The translations under genes were made by a program, and so were the position numbers. The notes beneath the pieces were generated by a model. The model was not told where the DNA came from and made no database searches. It saw only the letters and a list, made by a program, of their open reading frames with translations. A stretch of DNA of 64,000 bases from Pseudofrankia nepalensis. Lineage in GTDB: Bacteria > Actinomycetota > Actinomycetes > Frankiales > Frankiaceae. The stretch lies in NCBI RefSeq assembly GCF_016786305.1, contig NZ_JADWYV010000005.1; one strand, written 5' to 3'. Below are positions 41,868 through 50,361 of this stretch, piece by piece (the stretch's first letter is position 1; every line of letters starts with the position of its first letter).

Positions 41868-42959
41868 TCAGCCGCCGGGACGCTCGCCGAGCCGCGCCGC
41901 CAGACGAGGGAAGAGGCGCAGGGCGTTGTCCCGGTTGATGCGCTGTCGGGTGCGCCGGTCGAGGGACGGGTCGGTGTCCAGGGCGTTGGTGACGGCGGCG
42001 ACCTCCTGGGCTGGACGGGCCGGCCAGTCGGTGCCGTAGAGGATGCGGGCCGGATCGGCGGCGGCCAGCAGCGTCGGGGTGGCGTACGGCGAGGCGGGCA
42101 GCGCCGTGTCGTAGTAGAAGCGTCGCAGCGCCCGGCGGACCGCGGCAGGGTCGGGGCCTTCGCCCTGCCGGCCAGCGGATTCCGCGCGGCCTGCCGCATA
42201 GGGCAGGAAGCCTCCGGCGTGGGAGAGGATGATCGACACGTCGGGGTAGCGGTCCAGGGTGCCGGAGGCGATGAGGTTCAGCGCCATCCGGGTGGTGTCG
42301 AGCAGGAAGTCACCGATGAAGTCCGGCACTCCGGGCACCTCGGTTCCGCCCTCCGGGAGGCCGCCGGGATGGGTGAAGACGACGGCGCGGCGGTGGTTCA
42401 GCTCGGCGAAGAGCGGGTCGAAGGCGGCGTCGCCGAGGTAACGGTCGCCGGTGGTCGTCATCAGGATCACGCCGTCCGCGCCGAGCGTGTCCAGCGCGTA
42501 GGCGACCTGCTGGATAGCCAGGTCGACGTGGAAGGTCGCGACGTTGGCGAAGAAGCCGAACCGGTTGGGGTGACTGGCGACGAGCCCGGCCAGCGACTCG
42601 TTACACACCCGGACGCCCTCCTGCGCCATCGCTCGATCGCGGAACGCCACAGCCGGCACCGGAGCGGAGGCGATGCCTGCCGCGACGCGGTTCTCCTCCA
42701 TCGTCTCCAGGGTGCTCTCCAGGGTCCACTGCGCCCACGTCGGCCCGCCCTCCTTCGGCAACAGGCCGTTGTCGACGGCCCACCGCCGCATGGCATCGGG
42801 CACGGCGTGGTGGTGGGTGTCTATTCGACCGGCCGTCGGCCCACCCTTCGGAGCTGAGGCCGCCTCGGCGGGAGAGACGGCGAATCCGCCGGTAGTGGCG
42901 ACGACACCCGCGCCGGCGACAGTCAGGGCATGGCGCCGGGTCAATCCCTTGTCATTCAC
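41868..42959 (-). CDS. Amidohydrolase (Amidohydro_2 family), probably Tat-exported
   Basis: 363 residues from a GTG at 42959 with GAGGGG upstream. The N-terminus has a twin-arginine pattern (LTRRHALTVAGAGVVATTGG) and an AEA-A cleavage site near residue 31. The metal-dependent TIM-barrel hydrolase signatures are IDTHHHAVP, VVFTHPGG, IILSHAGGFLPY and ILYGTDWPA. This subfamily includes decarboxylases and lactonases such as 2-amino-3-carboxymuconate semialdehyde decarboxylase relatives; the substrate is not readable. A longer frame exists upstream but lacks signal-peptide logic. It is about 220 bp from the MFS gene on the same strand. Confidence 0.85.
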   Translation of the reverse strand: MNDKGLTRRHALTVAGAGVVATTGGFAVSPAEAASAPKGGPTAGRIDTHHHAVPDAMRRWAVDNGLLPKEGGPTWAQWTLESTLETMEENRVAAGIASAPVPAVAFRDRAMAQEGVRVCNESLAGLVASHPNRFGFFANVATFHVDLAIQQVAYALDTLGADGVILMTTTGDRYLGDAAFDPLFAELNHRRAVVFTHPGGLPEGGTEVPGVPDFIGDFLLDTTRMALNLIASGTLDRYPDVSIILSHAGGFLPYAAGRAESAGRQGEGPDPAAVRRALRRFYYDTALPASPYATPTLLAAADPARILYGTDWPARPAQEVAAVTNALDTDPSLDRRTRQRINRDNALRLFPRLAARLGERPGG

Positions 42960-43177
42960 AGGCTGTTCCCCTCGTTGGTGCGCGACGGGATCCAGCCTCG
43001 TTGGCCGGGCACCCCTGGAACATCCGGGAAGCCATATGACCGTGGTTTGGTTAACCCCACCTATGGAGAGGTCGCCAACCCTACCCACGGCGGGCGAAAA
43101 GACGGACTGACAAACGGCGGACTGACAACGGTTAGATGGTGCGTCGGGTTTCTCGTCGCGAACCTACGAGGACGTGC

Positions 43178-44443
43178 TTAGCCCGGTTCGCCCGCCCGGC
43201 TCGCATCGTCGCCAGGTACCGGTATCGGCCTGATCTCGGGCAGGAAAGCGGCCAGGAGAAGACCCGGCAGCGGGACGAGGCAGAGGACCGAGAACACCGC
43301 GGCGATTCCCCATGTGTCGGCGATCGCTCCTAGACCCGGTGCGGCGAGACCTCCCATGCTGACAGCCAGCCCCAGGGTGACACCGGCGGCGGTTCCTGGT
43401 CGGGTCGGCAGGTAGTCCTGACCCAGCTTGACGAGCACCGAGAACGGAATGCTGATGGCCACTCCGGCGGCCATTGCGGCCAGTAGAGCGGTTCCCGGCC
43501 CGGGCGCGACGCGCAGCGCGACCAGCGCCGGGATCGCCAGCGCGGTGCCGGCCTGGACCGTGCGCACGGTACCGGCGCGGTCGGCTATCCGCCCGCCGGC
43601 CAGCGTGCCGGCGACCCCGCCGATCAGGAAGCATGCCAGCGCCGCACCGGCCGCGGTGTGACCCGCGTGCAGGTGGCGGAGCCAGTACAGCTCGATGAAC
43701 GTGATCACGCCGAAGAAGAGCACCGATCGCACGATCTCGACCGCGGTGAGAAGGAGGAAAGGGCTCCAGAGATCCTGGCCGCCTGCCGTGGCGGCCGCCG
43801 CCACCTTCGCGGCCGCCTCCTGCCGCCTGTGGGCCCGTAGCAGCATGAAGCCGACGAGCACCGCGGGCGGGATGAACAGCGCCGTGGCGGCTAGGCCCAG
43901 CGTGGCCAGCGCCGGGGTGGCCAGGACGGGCGCCAGGAAGAATCCGACGCTGCCACCAGCGGCGAAGACGCTCATCGCCGCGGTGCTGTCGCCCGCGTCG
44001 ATCCGCGCCGCCCGCCCGGCCGCGGGGTGGAACATCGCCACGCCGATCCCGGAAAGCAGCACCAGCGACCAGGTCAGGGCGTAGCCGGGCACGAGCCCGG
44101 CGAGCCCGACGCCGAGCCCGGCGAGGACCACGCCGACCGCGGCCAGCGGGCCGACCCGCCGGCGGTCGACGAGCAGGCCGATCACCGGCTGCGGCAGCGC
44201 GCTGCCCAGAGTCGCGGCCAGCGTCAACCCGGAGGCGGCGACGTAGCCGTAGTTCCGCTCGAGGACGAAGTACGGCACGCTCGCCGGCACCAGGCCCTGA
44301 TAAAGATCGTCTACGGCGTGGGCCGCGGCCCACATCCGCATCCGCCGCCAGGGAGCCGCCGGCGCCGCCCGGAGGCCGAGCCCGGGGGTGGCCGCGGCCG
44401 GAGCGGCGAGCGCCGCCGCCCGCGGGCCGTCGACGGCGGTCAC
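43178..44443 (-). CDS. MFS transporter, fosmidomycin-resistance-like
   Basis: 421 residues from a GTG at 44443. Twelve hydrophobic segments are visible, with the fosmidomycin-resistance type pattern: HAVDDLYQGLVPASVPYFV in helix 1, VIGLLVDRRRVGPL in the first loop, GIGVAMFHPAAGRAARIDAG in the middle and LGQDYLPTRPGTAAGVTLGLAVSMGGLAAPGLGAIAD (landmark only) in the second half. It is probably an efflux pump. Its start overlaps the stop of a 41-codon frame as GTGA, and it is divergent from an AraC regulator that likely controls it. Confidence 0.88.
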   Translation of the reverse strand: MTAVDGPRAAALAAPAAATPGLGLRAAPAAPWRRMRMWAAAHAVDDLYQGLVPASVPYFVLERNYGYVAASGLTLAATLGSALPQPVIGLLVDRRRVGPLAAVGVVLAGLGVGLAGLVPGYALTWSLVLLSGIGVAMFHPAAGRAARIDAGDSTAAMSVFAAGGSVGFFLAPVLATPALATLGLAATALFIPPAVLVGFMLLRAHRRQEAAAKVAAAATAGGQDLWSPFLLLTAVEIVRSVLFFGVITFIELYWLRHLHAGHTAAGAALACFLIGGVAGTLAGGRIADRAGTVRTVQAGTALAIPALVALRVAPGPGTALLAAMAAGVAISIPFSVLVKLGQDYLPTRPGTAAGVTLGLAVSMGGLAAPGLGAIADTWGIAAVFSVLCLVPLPGLLLAAFLPEIRPIPVPGDDASRAGEPG

Positions 44444-44565
44444 GCCAGGCGTCCCGTCGCCTCGACCACCGGCGGTGGCCCGGCGACGATCGGCGCCCCG
44501 TGTCCGCTCACAGCCGTGACGAGAACGCGGCCGTCAGGGGCGGCAATCCGGTGCGGCACGGTCAT
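44440..44565 (-). CDS. Possible 41-aa leader peptide coupled to the MFS gene
   Basis: An ATG at 44565 with GGGAGA six bases upstream opens a 41-codon frame (MTVPHRIAAPDGRVLVTAV...) whose TGA overlaps the MFS GTG start. The good ribosome binding site and exact overlap favour translation. The peptide resembles no family I know. It could be a leader for translational coupling, or a remnant of a larger gene. Confidence 0.4.
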   Translation of the reverse strand: MTVPHRIAAPDGRVLVTAVSGHGAPIVAGPPPVVEATGRLA

Positions 44566-44660
44566 GGCGGTCTCCCTGACGTCGGTCCTTCGAAGGCTGG
44601 ACCGCCAGCATGGGCGTCGACGCGGACGGCGGGCCACCGCCAGGCCGTAGAGTTCTGTCG

Positions 44661-45401
44661 ATGAACCGCCATCTCCTGGCCGGGTCCGAGCTGCGGCGGT
44701 TGACGGACCGGGAGCGGATCGACTGGCATCACCACACCGACCACCAGCTCATCTATCCGGGCACCGGGGTCCTGCGCGTGGTGACCCAGGTCGGTTCGTG
44801 GGTGGTGCCGCCGTTGCGGGCCGTGTGGCTGCCGGCCGGTGTGGCCCACGCGCACCAGGCGCACGGCCCCACCCACATGCACGCACTGACCTTCCCGGCC
44901 GGGGACGATCCGTTCGGTTCCCCCGACCCGACCGTGATAGCCGTGCCCGCCCTGCTGCGGGAGATCATTCGGGCGCTCACCACGACGAGCCTGGCCGCGG
45001 CCGACCGCCGCGACCTGACCGCCGTCCTGCTGCGCTCGCTGCGGCCGGTGCCCGAGCTGCGCCTTTGCCTGCCCCAGCCGCGCGACGACCGCCTCGTCGC
45101 TCTCACGGCGGCGCTGGCCGCCGACCCAGCCGATCCGCGGACCCTGGCCGAGTTCGGCGTCACCGTCGGGGCGAGCGAACGTACCTTGAGCCGCCTGTTC
45201 CGCGACCAGACCGGGATGACCTTCCCGCAGTGGCGGGCCCAGCTCCGGCTGCACCATGGACTTACCCTGCTCGCCGCGGGCGAGCCGGTCGCCGCCGTCG
45301 CATTCGCCTGCGGCTACAGCAATCCGAGCGCCTTCACCGCCGCGTTCCGGGATGCCTTCGGCGTCACGCCCGCCCGCTACGCCCGCGAGGCGCGGCCGTG
45401 A
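44661..45401 (+). CDS. AraC-family regulator with cupin-type sensor domain
   Basis: 246 residues from the ATG at 44661. The N-terminal AraC-binding cupin has WHHHTDHQLIYPGTGVLRV and PPLRAVWLPAGVAHAHQAHGP, with the His cluster of metal- or ligand-binding cupins. The C-terminal double helix-turn-helix has EFGVTVGASERTLSRLFRDQTG, split for description, and FACGYSNPSAFTAAFRDAFG, with the AraC signature at the end (FGVTPARYAR). It is divergent from the MFS/leader unit with about 95 bp between starts, so it most likely switches that efflux pump. Confidence 0.9.
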   Translation: MNRHLLAGSELRRLTDRERIDWHHHTDHQLIYPGTGVLRVVTQVGSWVVPPLRAVWLPAGVAHAHQAHGPTHMHALTFPAGDDPFGSPDPTVIAVPALLREIIRALTTTSLAAADRRDLTAVLLRSLRPVPELRLCLPQPRDDRLVALTAALAADPADPRTLAEFGVTVGASERTLSRLFRDQTGMTFPQWRAQLRLHHGLTLLAAGEPVAAVAFACGYSNPSAFTAAFRDAFGVTPARYAREARP

Positions 45402-45801
45402 ACCATCCCGGAAGGTCCTGCTTCACCGCGAGGCCAGGGTGATCCGCGCCCGCGGCCCTCGTCGTCGGCGCGCTACGCACATACTGTTACCGTCCGGCGC
45501 CCGACGACGGGTGGACTGTGGCTTCGTGCCGCCATGGCCGGCAAGTCAGATCGGTAACGAGACATGACATCGCGGCGAACGCGGGCGGCGGGTCATGACC
45601 TGTGGGGCATTCGGTCATGATCCCAGATGCTGTGGTGGCGAAAAACGCCTTGTCCAGCACCACGGCCCATGACCCGGTTCCAGGACCGGACGACAGGAGA
45701 GCCGTGCCCCGACGGGCGGCCGGCGCCACCCGCGCGCCGCGACCGCGCGCCCGAATTACCACTAAGTTGGTGAACATGGGTGGCGCTGTCGAGGCAACAC
45801 G
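45402..45801. other. 400-bp gap before the LLM monooxygenase gene
   Basis: No gene supported. Around 45756-45776 an AT-richer patch contains TTACCACTAAGTTGGTGAA, an imperfect dyad (TTACCA/TGGTGAA) that could be an operator or promoter for the gene starting at 45802. Confidence 0.4.
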
Positions 45802-46872
45802 GTGAGCGGACCGGAGATCTTCTGGTACATCCCCAACGAGGTGCGGCCGGGTCACCGTGGCGATGACGCGGCAGCGGGCCACAACAGCCTCGACATGCTG
45901 ACCGCTCAGGCTCTCGCGGTCGAGAGGCACGGATGGCGGGGAGCCCTGCTCGGTACCGGCTGGGGCCGCCCGGACACCCTGACGGTCGCGACGGCCCTGA
46001 CCGCCAGGACGACCAGCTTCGAACCGCTCGTCGCGATCCGTCCCGGCTACTGGACACCAGCCCACTTCGCCTCGGCCGCCGCCACCCTCGACCATCTCTC
46101 GGGCGGCCGGGTGCGGGTGAACATCGTGTCCGGCCAGGACAGCTTCGCGGCCTACGGCGCCAGCGAGGTGGACCAGGTCGGGCGCTACGCCCGCACCGGG
46201 GAGTTCATCCGGCTGGTCCGAAGGCTCTGGACGGAGGAGAACGTCACCCACGACGGGGACTACTTCCAGGTGGCCGACTCGACGGTGAGTCCCAGGGTCC
46301 AGGCGCGCCCGGGCCGCCCGCACCCGAAGCTGTACTTCGGCGGGGCGTCCGCGGCCGCGGAGCGGGTGTCGGCCGCCCAGGCGGATGTCCAGCTGTTCTG
46401 GGGTGAGCCCCTCGACGACGTCGAGGAACGCATCGCGCGCCTGCGGGCGTTGAGCGAGAAGCTGGGGCGCGGGCTTCCCCCGCTGGAGTTCGGGCTGCGT
46501 GTCACGACGTTCGTCCGGGACACCACCGAGCAGGCCTGGGCCGACGCCGAGGCGAAGGTCGCCGAGCTGGCGGCCCGCCGGGACCGCCCCGGCCGCGACG
46601 GTCACGCGGCCTCGGCCGGCCAGCGGCGGCTGCACGGCCTTCGGGCACGTGGCGAGGTCCTGGACGACAACCTCTACACCACACCAGGCAAGGTCGGCGG
46701 CGCGGGTGCCGACACCACCTGGCTGGTGGGCTCGGCCGTGGAGGTCGCGAAGTCGCTGCGCAGGTACCGCGACCTGGGGGTCACTCACTTCATCCTGTCC
46801 GACACGCCGTATCTGCCGGAGAGCGAGCGCCAGGGGCGCCAGTTGCTGCCGCTGCTCTGCGCGCCCGAGTGA
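45802..46872 (+). CDS. LLM-class flavin-dependent monooxygenase (SsuD-like)
   Basis: 356 residues from a GTG at 45802. The bacterial-luciferase-like barrel is recognisable: EIFWYIPNEV at the start, VERHGWRGALLGTGWG, RPGYWTPAHFASAAATLDHLSGGRVRVNIVSG (landmark), YARTGEFIRLVRRLW and KLYFGGASAAAERVSAAQADVQLFWG, all typical of alkanesulfonate monooxygenases and relatives. It would oxidise a substrate with FMNH2 and O2 and so needs a reductase; flavin reductases occur elsewhere in the window. An aldo/keto reductase gene follows on the same strand after about 145 bp. Confidence 0.9.
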   Translation: MSGPEIFWYIPNEVRPGHRGDDAAAGHNSLDMLTAQALAVERHGWRGALLGTGWGRPDTLTVATALTARTTSFEPLVAIRPGYWTPAHFASAAATLDHLSGGRVRVNIVSGQDSFAAYGASEVDQVGRYARTGEFIRLVRRLWTEENVTHDGDYFQVADSTVSPRVQARPGRPHPKLYFGGASAAAERVSAAQADVQLFWGEPLDDVEERIARLRALSEKLGRGLPPLEFGLRVTTFVRDTTEQAWADAEAKVAELAARRDRPGRDGHAASAGQRRLHGLRARGEVLDDNLYTTPGKVGGAGADTTWLVGSAVEVAKSLRRYRDLGVTHFILSDTPYLPESERQGRQLLPLLCAPE

Positions 46873-47018
46873 CATCCCCAGCCGGTCGGGTCAGGCCGGG
46901 AGCTTCCGGCCGTCGTGGGCTTGACCAGGAGCGCGCTCGAAGTTGGAGACTGGGCCTGTACTGCGCCCGCCTGAGCGCGGCGCCGGCTGATCCCTCACCG
47001 GAGAGGACTCCGTCCAGC

Positions 47019-48014
47019 ATGCAGTTCACCCACCTCGGCCGTTCCGGTCTGTCCGTCTCGCGGCTGTGCCTGGGCACGATGAACTTCGGCCCCCTGACCA
47101 GCGAGACCGACTCCCACAAGATCATGGATTCGGCGCACGAGTACGGCATCAACTTCTTCGACACGGCCAACGTCTATGGCCTGCGCTCGGCCGGCGTGTC
47201 AGGCCTGGGTGACGGCGTGGGCTACACCGAGTCGATCATCGGTCGCTGGTTCGCGCAGGGCGGCGGGCGCCGTGAGCGCACGGTGCTGGCCACCAAGGTC
47301 TACGGCGCCATGGGGGAGTGGCCCAACGAGGGCAAGCTGTCGGCGCTCAACATCCGCCGCGCCCTGGACGCGAGCCTGACCCGCCTGCAGACCGACTACA
47401 TCGACCTCTACCAGTTCCACCACGTCGACCGCGCCACCCCGTGGGACGAGATCTGGCAGGCCATCGACGTCGCCGTCACGGCCGGCAAGATTCTCTACGT
47501 CGGCAGCAGCAACTTCGCGGGCTGGCACATCGCCCAGGCGCAGGCGGCCGCGGCGGGGCGCGGGACGTTCGGCCTGGTCAGTGAGCAGCCGATCTACAAC
47601 CTCCTCACCCGCGAGGTCGAGCTGGAGGTGCTGCCCGCCGCCCAGCACTATGGCGTGGGCCTTCTCCCGTGGTCGCCGCTGCAGAGCGGGCTGCTCGGCG
47701 GTGTGCTGCGCAAGGAGCGCGAGAGCAAGCGGCGCCTGGAAGGCCGGGCCGCGAAGACCCTGGAGGCCAAGCGCCCCCAGATCGAGGCCTACGAGGACTT
47801 CGCCGCCGAGCTTGGTCACGAGCCCGGTGACGTCGCGCTCGCCTGGCTGCTACACCAGCCGGCCGTCACCGCGCCGATCGTCGGCCCGCGTATCCAGCAG
47901 CACCTTGACGACGCCGTGCGGGCGCTCGATGTCCACCTGGACGAGAAGGCGCTTGCCCGGCTGGACGAGATCTTCCCGGGCTACCGGACGGCCCCGGAGC
48001 ACTTCGCCTGGTAG
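47019..48014 (+). CDS. Aldo/keto reductase (Shaker-beta-like)
   Basis: 331 residues from the ATG at 47019 behind GGAGAGGA. The NADPH-dependent AKR barrel shows MQFTHLGRSGLSVSRLCLGTMNFG, split for description, and the catalytic tetrad: D in NFFDTANVYG, Y in the same motif, K in LATKVYG and H in YQFHHVD. YVGSSNFAGWHIAQAQ and EQPIYNLLTREVE are AKR11/12-type signatures. It reduces aldehydes or ketones; the substrate is unknown. Transcription probably ends at the hairpin that begins with the stop codon. Confidence 0.9.
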   Translation: MQFTHLGRSGLSVSRLCLGTMNFGPLTSETDSHKIMDSAHEYGINFFDTANVYGLRSAGVSGLGDGVGYTESIIGRWFAQGGGRRERTVLATKVYGAMGEWPNEGKLSALNIRRALDASLTRLQTDYIDLYQFHHVDRATPWDEIWQAIDVAVTAGKILYVGSSNFAGWHIAQAQAAAAGRGTFGLVSEQPIYNLLTREVELEVLPAAQHYGVGLLPWSPLQSGLLGGVLRKERESKRRLEGRAAKTLEAKRPQIEAYEDFAAELGHEPGDVALAWLLHQPAVTAPIVGPRIQQHLDDAVRALDVHLDEKALARLDEIFPGYRTAPEHFAW

Positions 48015-48039
48015 CGACGACCCCTTTCCGGGTCGTCGC
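48014..48039 (+). terminator. Perfect 10-bp stem hairpin after the AKR gene
   Basis: GCGACGACCC (48014-48023), a six-base loop CTTTCC and GGGTCGTCGC (48030-48039) form a perfect stem that starts in the stop codon. No U-tract follows, as is common for actinobacterial terminators. Confidence 0.7.
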
Positions 48040-48201
48040 GCCGTTTCGAGGCGATCCCGGCGCGCAACTCCAGCGGAGTGATTGCCGACAGGTGGGCATC
48101 CAAAGGGGACAACGCCCCAGCAAGCCTGTTTGGTGCGCTGCGTTGTTAGGCCCGCGGGACGCTCTGGGCAAGGCGGGACGCTCTGGATAAGGTGCGGCTA
48201 T

Positions 48202-48996
48202 ATGGCCGCGTTACGCACTCACCAGCCACAAGGGCCGTGGGCTGTCGTCGCTGGAGCGTCCGAGGGCCTCGGCGCTGCCTGGGCCGAGGCCCTCGCCCGG
48301 CGCGGCCTGGACATCCTGGCCGTCGGGCGCCGTCCCGAGCCGCTCGAGGAGACGGCGCGGCGCCTGGCCGCCAAGCACGAGGTCGAGGTGCGCACGCTGG
48401 CCGCCGACCTCGCCGAGCCGGACTTCGCGGACCGCCTCGCCGCGGCCGGCAGCGGGCTCGAGATCGGCACCGCCGTCTACAACGCGGCGTTCTCCTTCAC
48501 GGGCCTCCTGCTGGACCATCCGCCGCGGGACGCCCAGCGCCTCGTCGATGTCAACGTCCGCGGCCCGCTGGCCCTCATCCACCAGCTCGTTCCCACGATG
48601 ATCGAGCGCGGCCGCGGCACGCTCGTCCTGATGTCCTCGCAGGCCGGCAACCAGGGCGGCCCGGGCCTTGCCGCCTACGCTGCCAGCAAGGCCTTCACCA
48701 CCTCCCTGGCCGAGAGCCTGCATGCCGAGCTGCGCCCCGTCGGCGTCGATGTCCTCGCCTGTGTGGCCGGCGCCGTGCGCACGCCCGGCTACGCCGCGAC
48801 CGTCGGGCGTGACGCGCCAGGCACCCTCGATCCCGATCAGGTCGTCGAGGCCGCCCTCGCGGGCCTGGGCCGCAAGGCGCTTGTGACCCCGGGCTGCGCG
48901 AACAAGGCCGCCGCGTTCGTCATGCGCCGTCTGCTGCCGCGCGCCACCGCCACCGCCATCATGGGCCGCGCGGTGAAGGGCTTCGACGCGCCGTGA
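48202..48996 (+). CDS. Short-chain dehydrogenase/reductase
   Basis: 264 residues from the ATG at 48202. The classical SDR pattern: cofactor loop VVAGASEGLGAAWAEALARRG, an NNAG-like YNAAF, the catalytic Ser in LVLMSSQAGNQG and Y-x3-K in AAYAASKAF. It oxidises or reduces an alcohol/ketone with NAD(P). The longer in-frame extension upstream is not supported. Its TGA overlaps the GTG of the ERG4/ERG24-like gene (GTGA), so the two products are made together and probably act on the same lipid or steroid substrate. Confidence 0.9.
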   Translation: MAALRTHQPQGPWAVVAGASEGLGAAWAEALARRGLDILAVGRRPEPLEETARRLAAKHEVEVRTLAADLAEPDFADRLAAAGSGLEIGTAVYNAAFSFTGLLLDHPPRDAQRLVDVNVRGPLALIHQLVPTMIERGRGTLVLMSSQAGNQGGPGLAAYAASKAFTTSLAESLHAELRPVGVDVLACVAGAVRTPGYAATVGRDAPGTLDPDQVVEAALAGLGRKALVTPGCANKAAAFVMRRLLPRATATAIMGRAVKGFDAP

Positions 48997-50063
48997 TCCT
49001 TGGCTTCTTTCTTCCGTGGATCATCTTCGGCGCCATCCTGGCCCTGCACGTCGCCCTCCCCGCCCGCTGGATCGACGGCTATGTGCGTGACGATCGCGAC
49101 CGACCGCTGCGCTACCGGCTCAACGGCCTTCTGGTCCTCGCGGCCGCCGTCGGGATCGCCGTGCTGCTCGTCGCCGTCGACGCGGCGCCGGCCGACCTGT
49201 TGTGGCAGCACCGCTGGGCCGGCCTCGCCGGCGCGTGCGTCTTCGGCCTGCTGTTCACCGCCGCCTTCGTTCTGCCCGCCCCGCCGACCGGCAGGCCGCT
49301 GCTTGCCGACCTGTATCTCGGCCGCCGCGAGAACCCGCGCTGGCGCGACGGCACGGTCGACGCGAAGATGTGGCTCTACCTGGTGGGCGCGGTACTGCTG
49401 GAGCTGAACGTACTGTCGTTCGCCGCCCACCAGTATCTCGCGCTCGGTCATCTCAGCGCCGCCGTCGCGCTCTCGGCCGGGCTGCTGATCTACTTCGTGG
49501 TGGACTACCTCACCTTCGAGCACGTCCACCTCTACACCTACGACCTGTTCGCCGAGCGCGTGGGCTTCAAGCTCGGCTGGGGCTGTCTGGTCTTCTACCC
49601 GTACTTCTACTGCGTGGGCCTCTGGGCGCGGGCCGACGAGCCCGACCCGCACGCGCCGGCCTGGCTGCTGGTCCTCGCCGGCGTCGTCTTCGCCGCCGGC
49701 TGGACGCTCGCGCGCGGGGCGAACATGCAGAAGTTCCTCTTCAAACGCGATCCCACGGCCCGCGCCTTCGGCCTGCTCGAGCCGCGCCCGATCAGTGACG
49801 GTGAGCGCACGCTGCTCTGCGGCGGCTTCTGGGGCGCCGCCCGCCACATCAACTATCTCGGCGAGATCCTCATGGCCGTCGGCATCACCCTCGCCCTCGG
49901 CGCGCCCGGCGACCCCGTGCCCTGGCTGTACCCCCTCTACTACGTCGGCCTGCTCGTGCCGCGCCAGATCGACGACGACCGCCGCTGCGCGGCCAAGTAC
50001 GGCGCGCTCTGGGACGAGTACCGCGCTCGCGTGCGCTGGCGGATCGTCCCTGGGATCTACTGA
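48993..50063 (+). CDS. ERG4/ERG24-like sterol reductase family membrane protein
   Basis: 356 residues from a GTG at 48993. Eight or so membrane helices are visible. The C-terminal half carries the sterol C14/C24/7-dehydrocholesterol reductase signatures: GANMQKFLFKRDP, LLCGGFWGAARHINYLGE and, at the very end, DDRRCAAKYGALWDEYRARV followed by WRIVPGIY. These match the NADPH-binding and catalytic region of DHCR7/ERG24 enzymes, which reduce sterol double bonds. Bacterial members are uncommon and their substrates are mostly unknown. It is coupled to an SDR. The gene could serve sterol-like or other polycyclic or isoprenoid lipid reduction. Confidence 0.85.
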   Translation: MILGFFLPWIIFGAILALHVALPARWIDGYVRDDRDRPLRYRLNGLLVLAAAVGIAVLLVAVDAAPADLLWQHRWAGLAGACVFGLLFTAAFVLPAPPTGRPLLADLYLGRRENPRWRDGTVDAKMWLYLVGAVLLELNVLSFAAHQYLALGHLSAAVALSAGLLIYFVVDYLTFEHVHLYTYDLFAERVGFKLGWGCLVFYPYFYCVGLWARADEPDPHAPAWLLVLAGVVFAAGWTLARGANMQKFLFKRDPTARAFGLLEPRPISDGERTLLCGGFWGAARHINYLGEILMAVGITLALGAPGDPVPWLYPLYYVGLLVPRQIDDDRRCAAKYGALWDEYRARVRWRIVPGIY

Positions 50064-50361
50064 GCGTCACCGCCAGCCGTGCCGTCCCCGCGGTCGCGGC
50101 ACTGCGCGGGCACGCATCCCGCGCGTGGCCGAGGACGTCCGTCACAGCCCGCCGCGGCCTGAGACCAGGGTGCCGCCAGGTCAGAGGGCAGAGCGAGGAG
50201 GTTAGCGGAGATCAAGGGCGCCGGCACGTTACGTAGCCGCGCGGCGTACCCGACTCCTCGCTACTTCTGCTGACGAACGCGCCATGGATGGCGATCGATG
50301 CTGACGCTTCTGATCGCCCCGTACCCGCGTCCGCGGTCACGAGGGAGGGCGATGCCGACGG

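Noticed and set aside
45602..45805. 67-codon frame ahead of the LLM monooxygenase
   Set aside because: No similarity or good ribosome binding site, and it overlaps the promoter region and start of the next gene.
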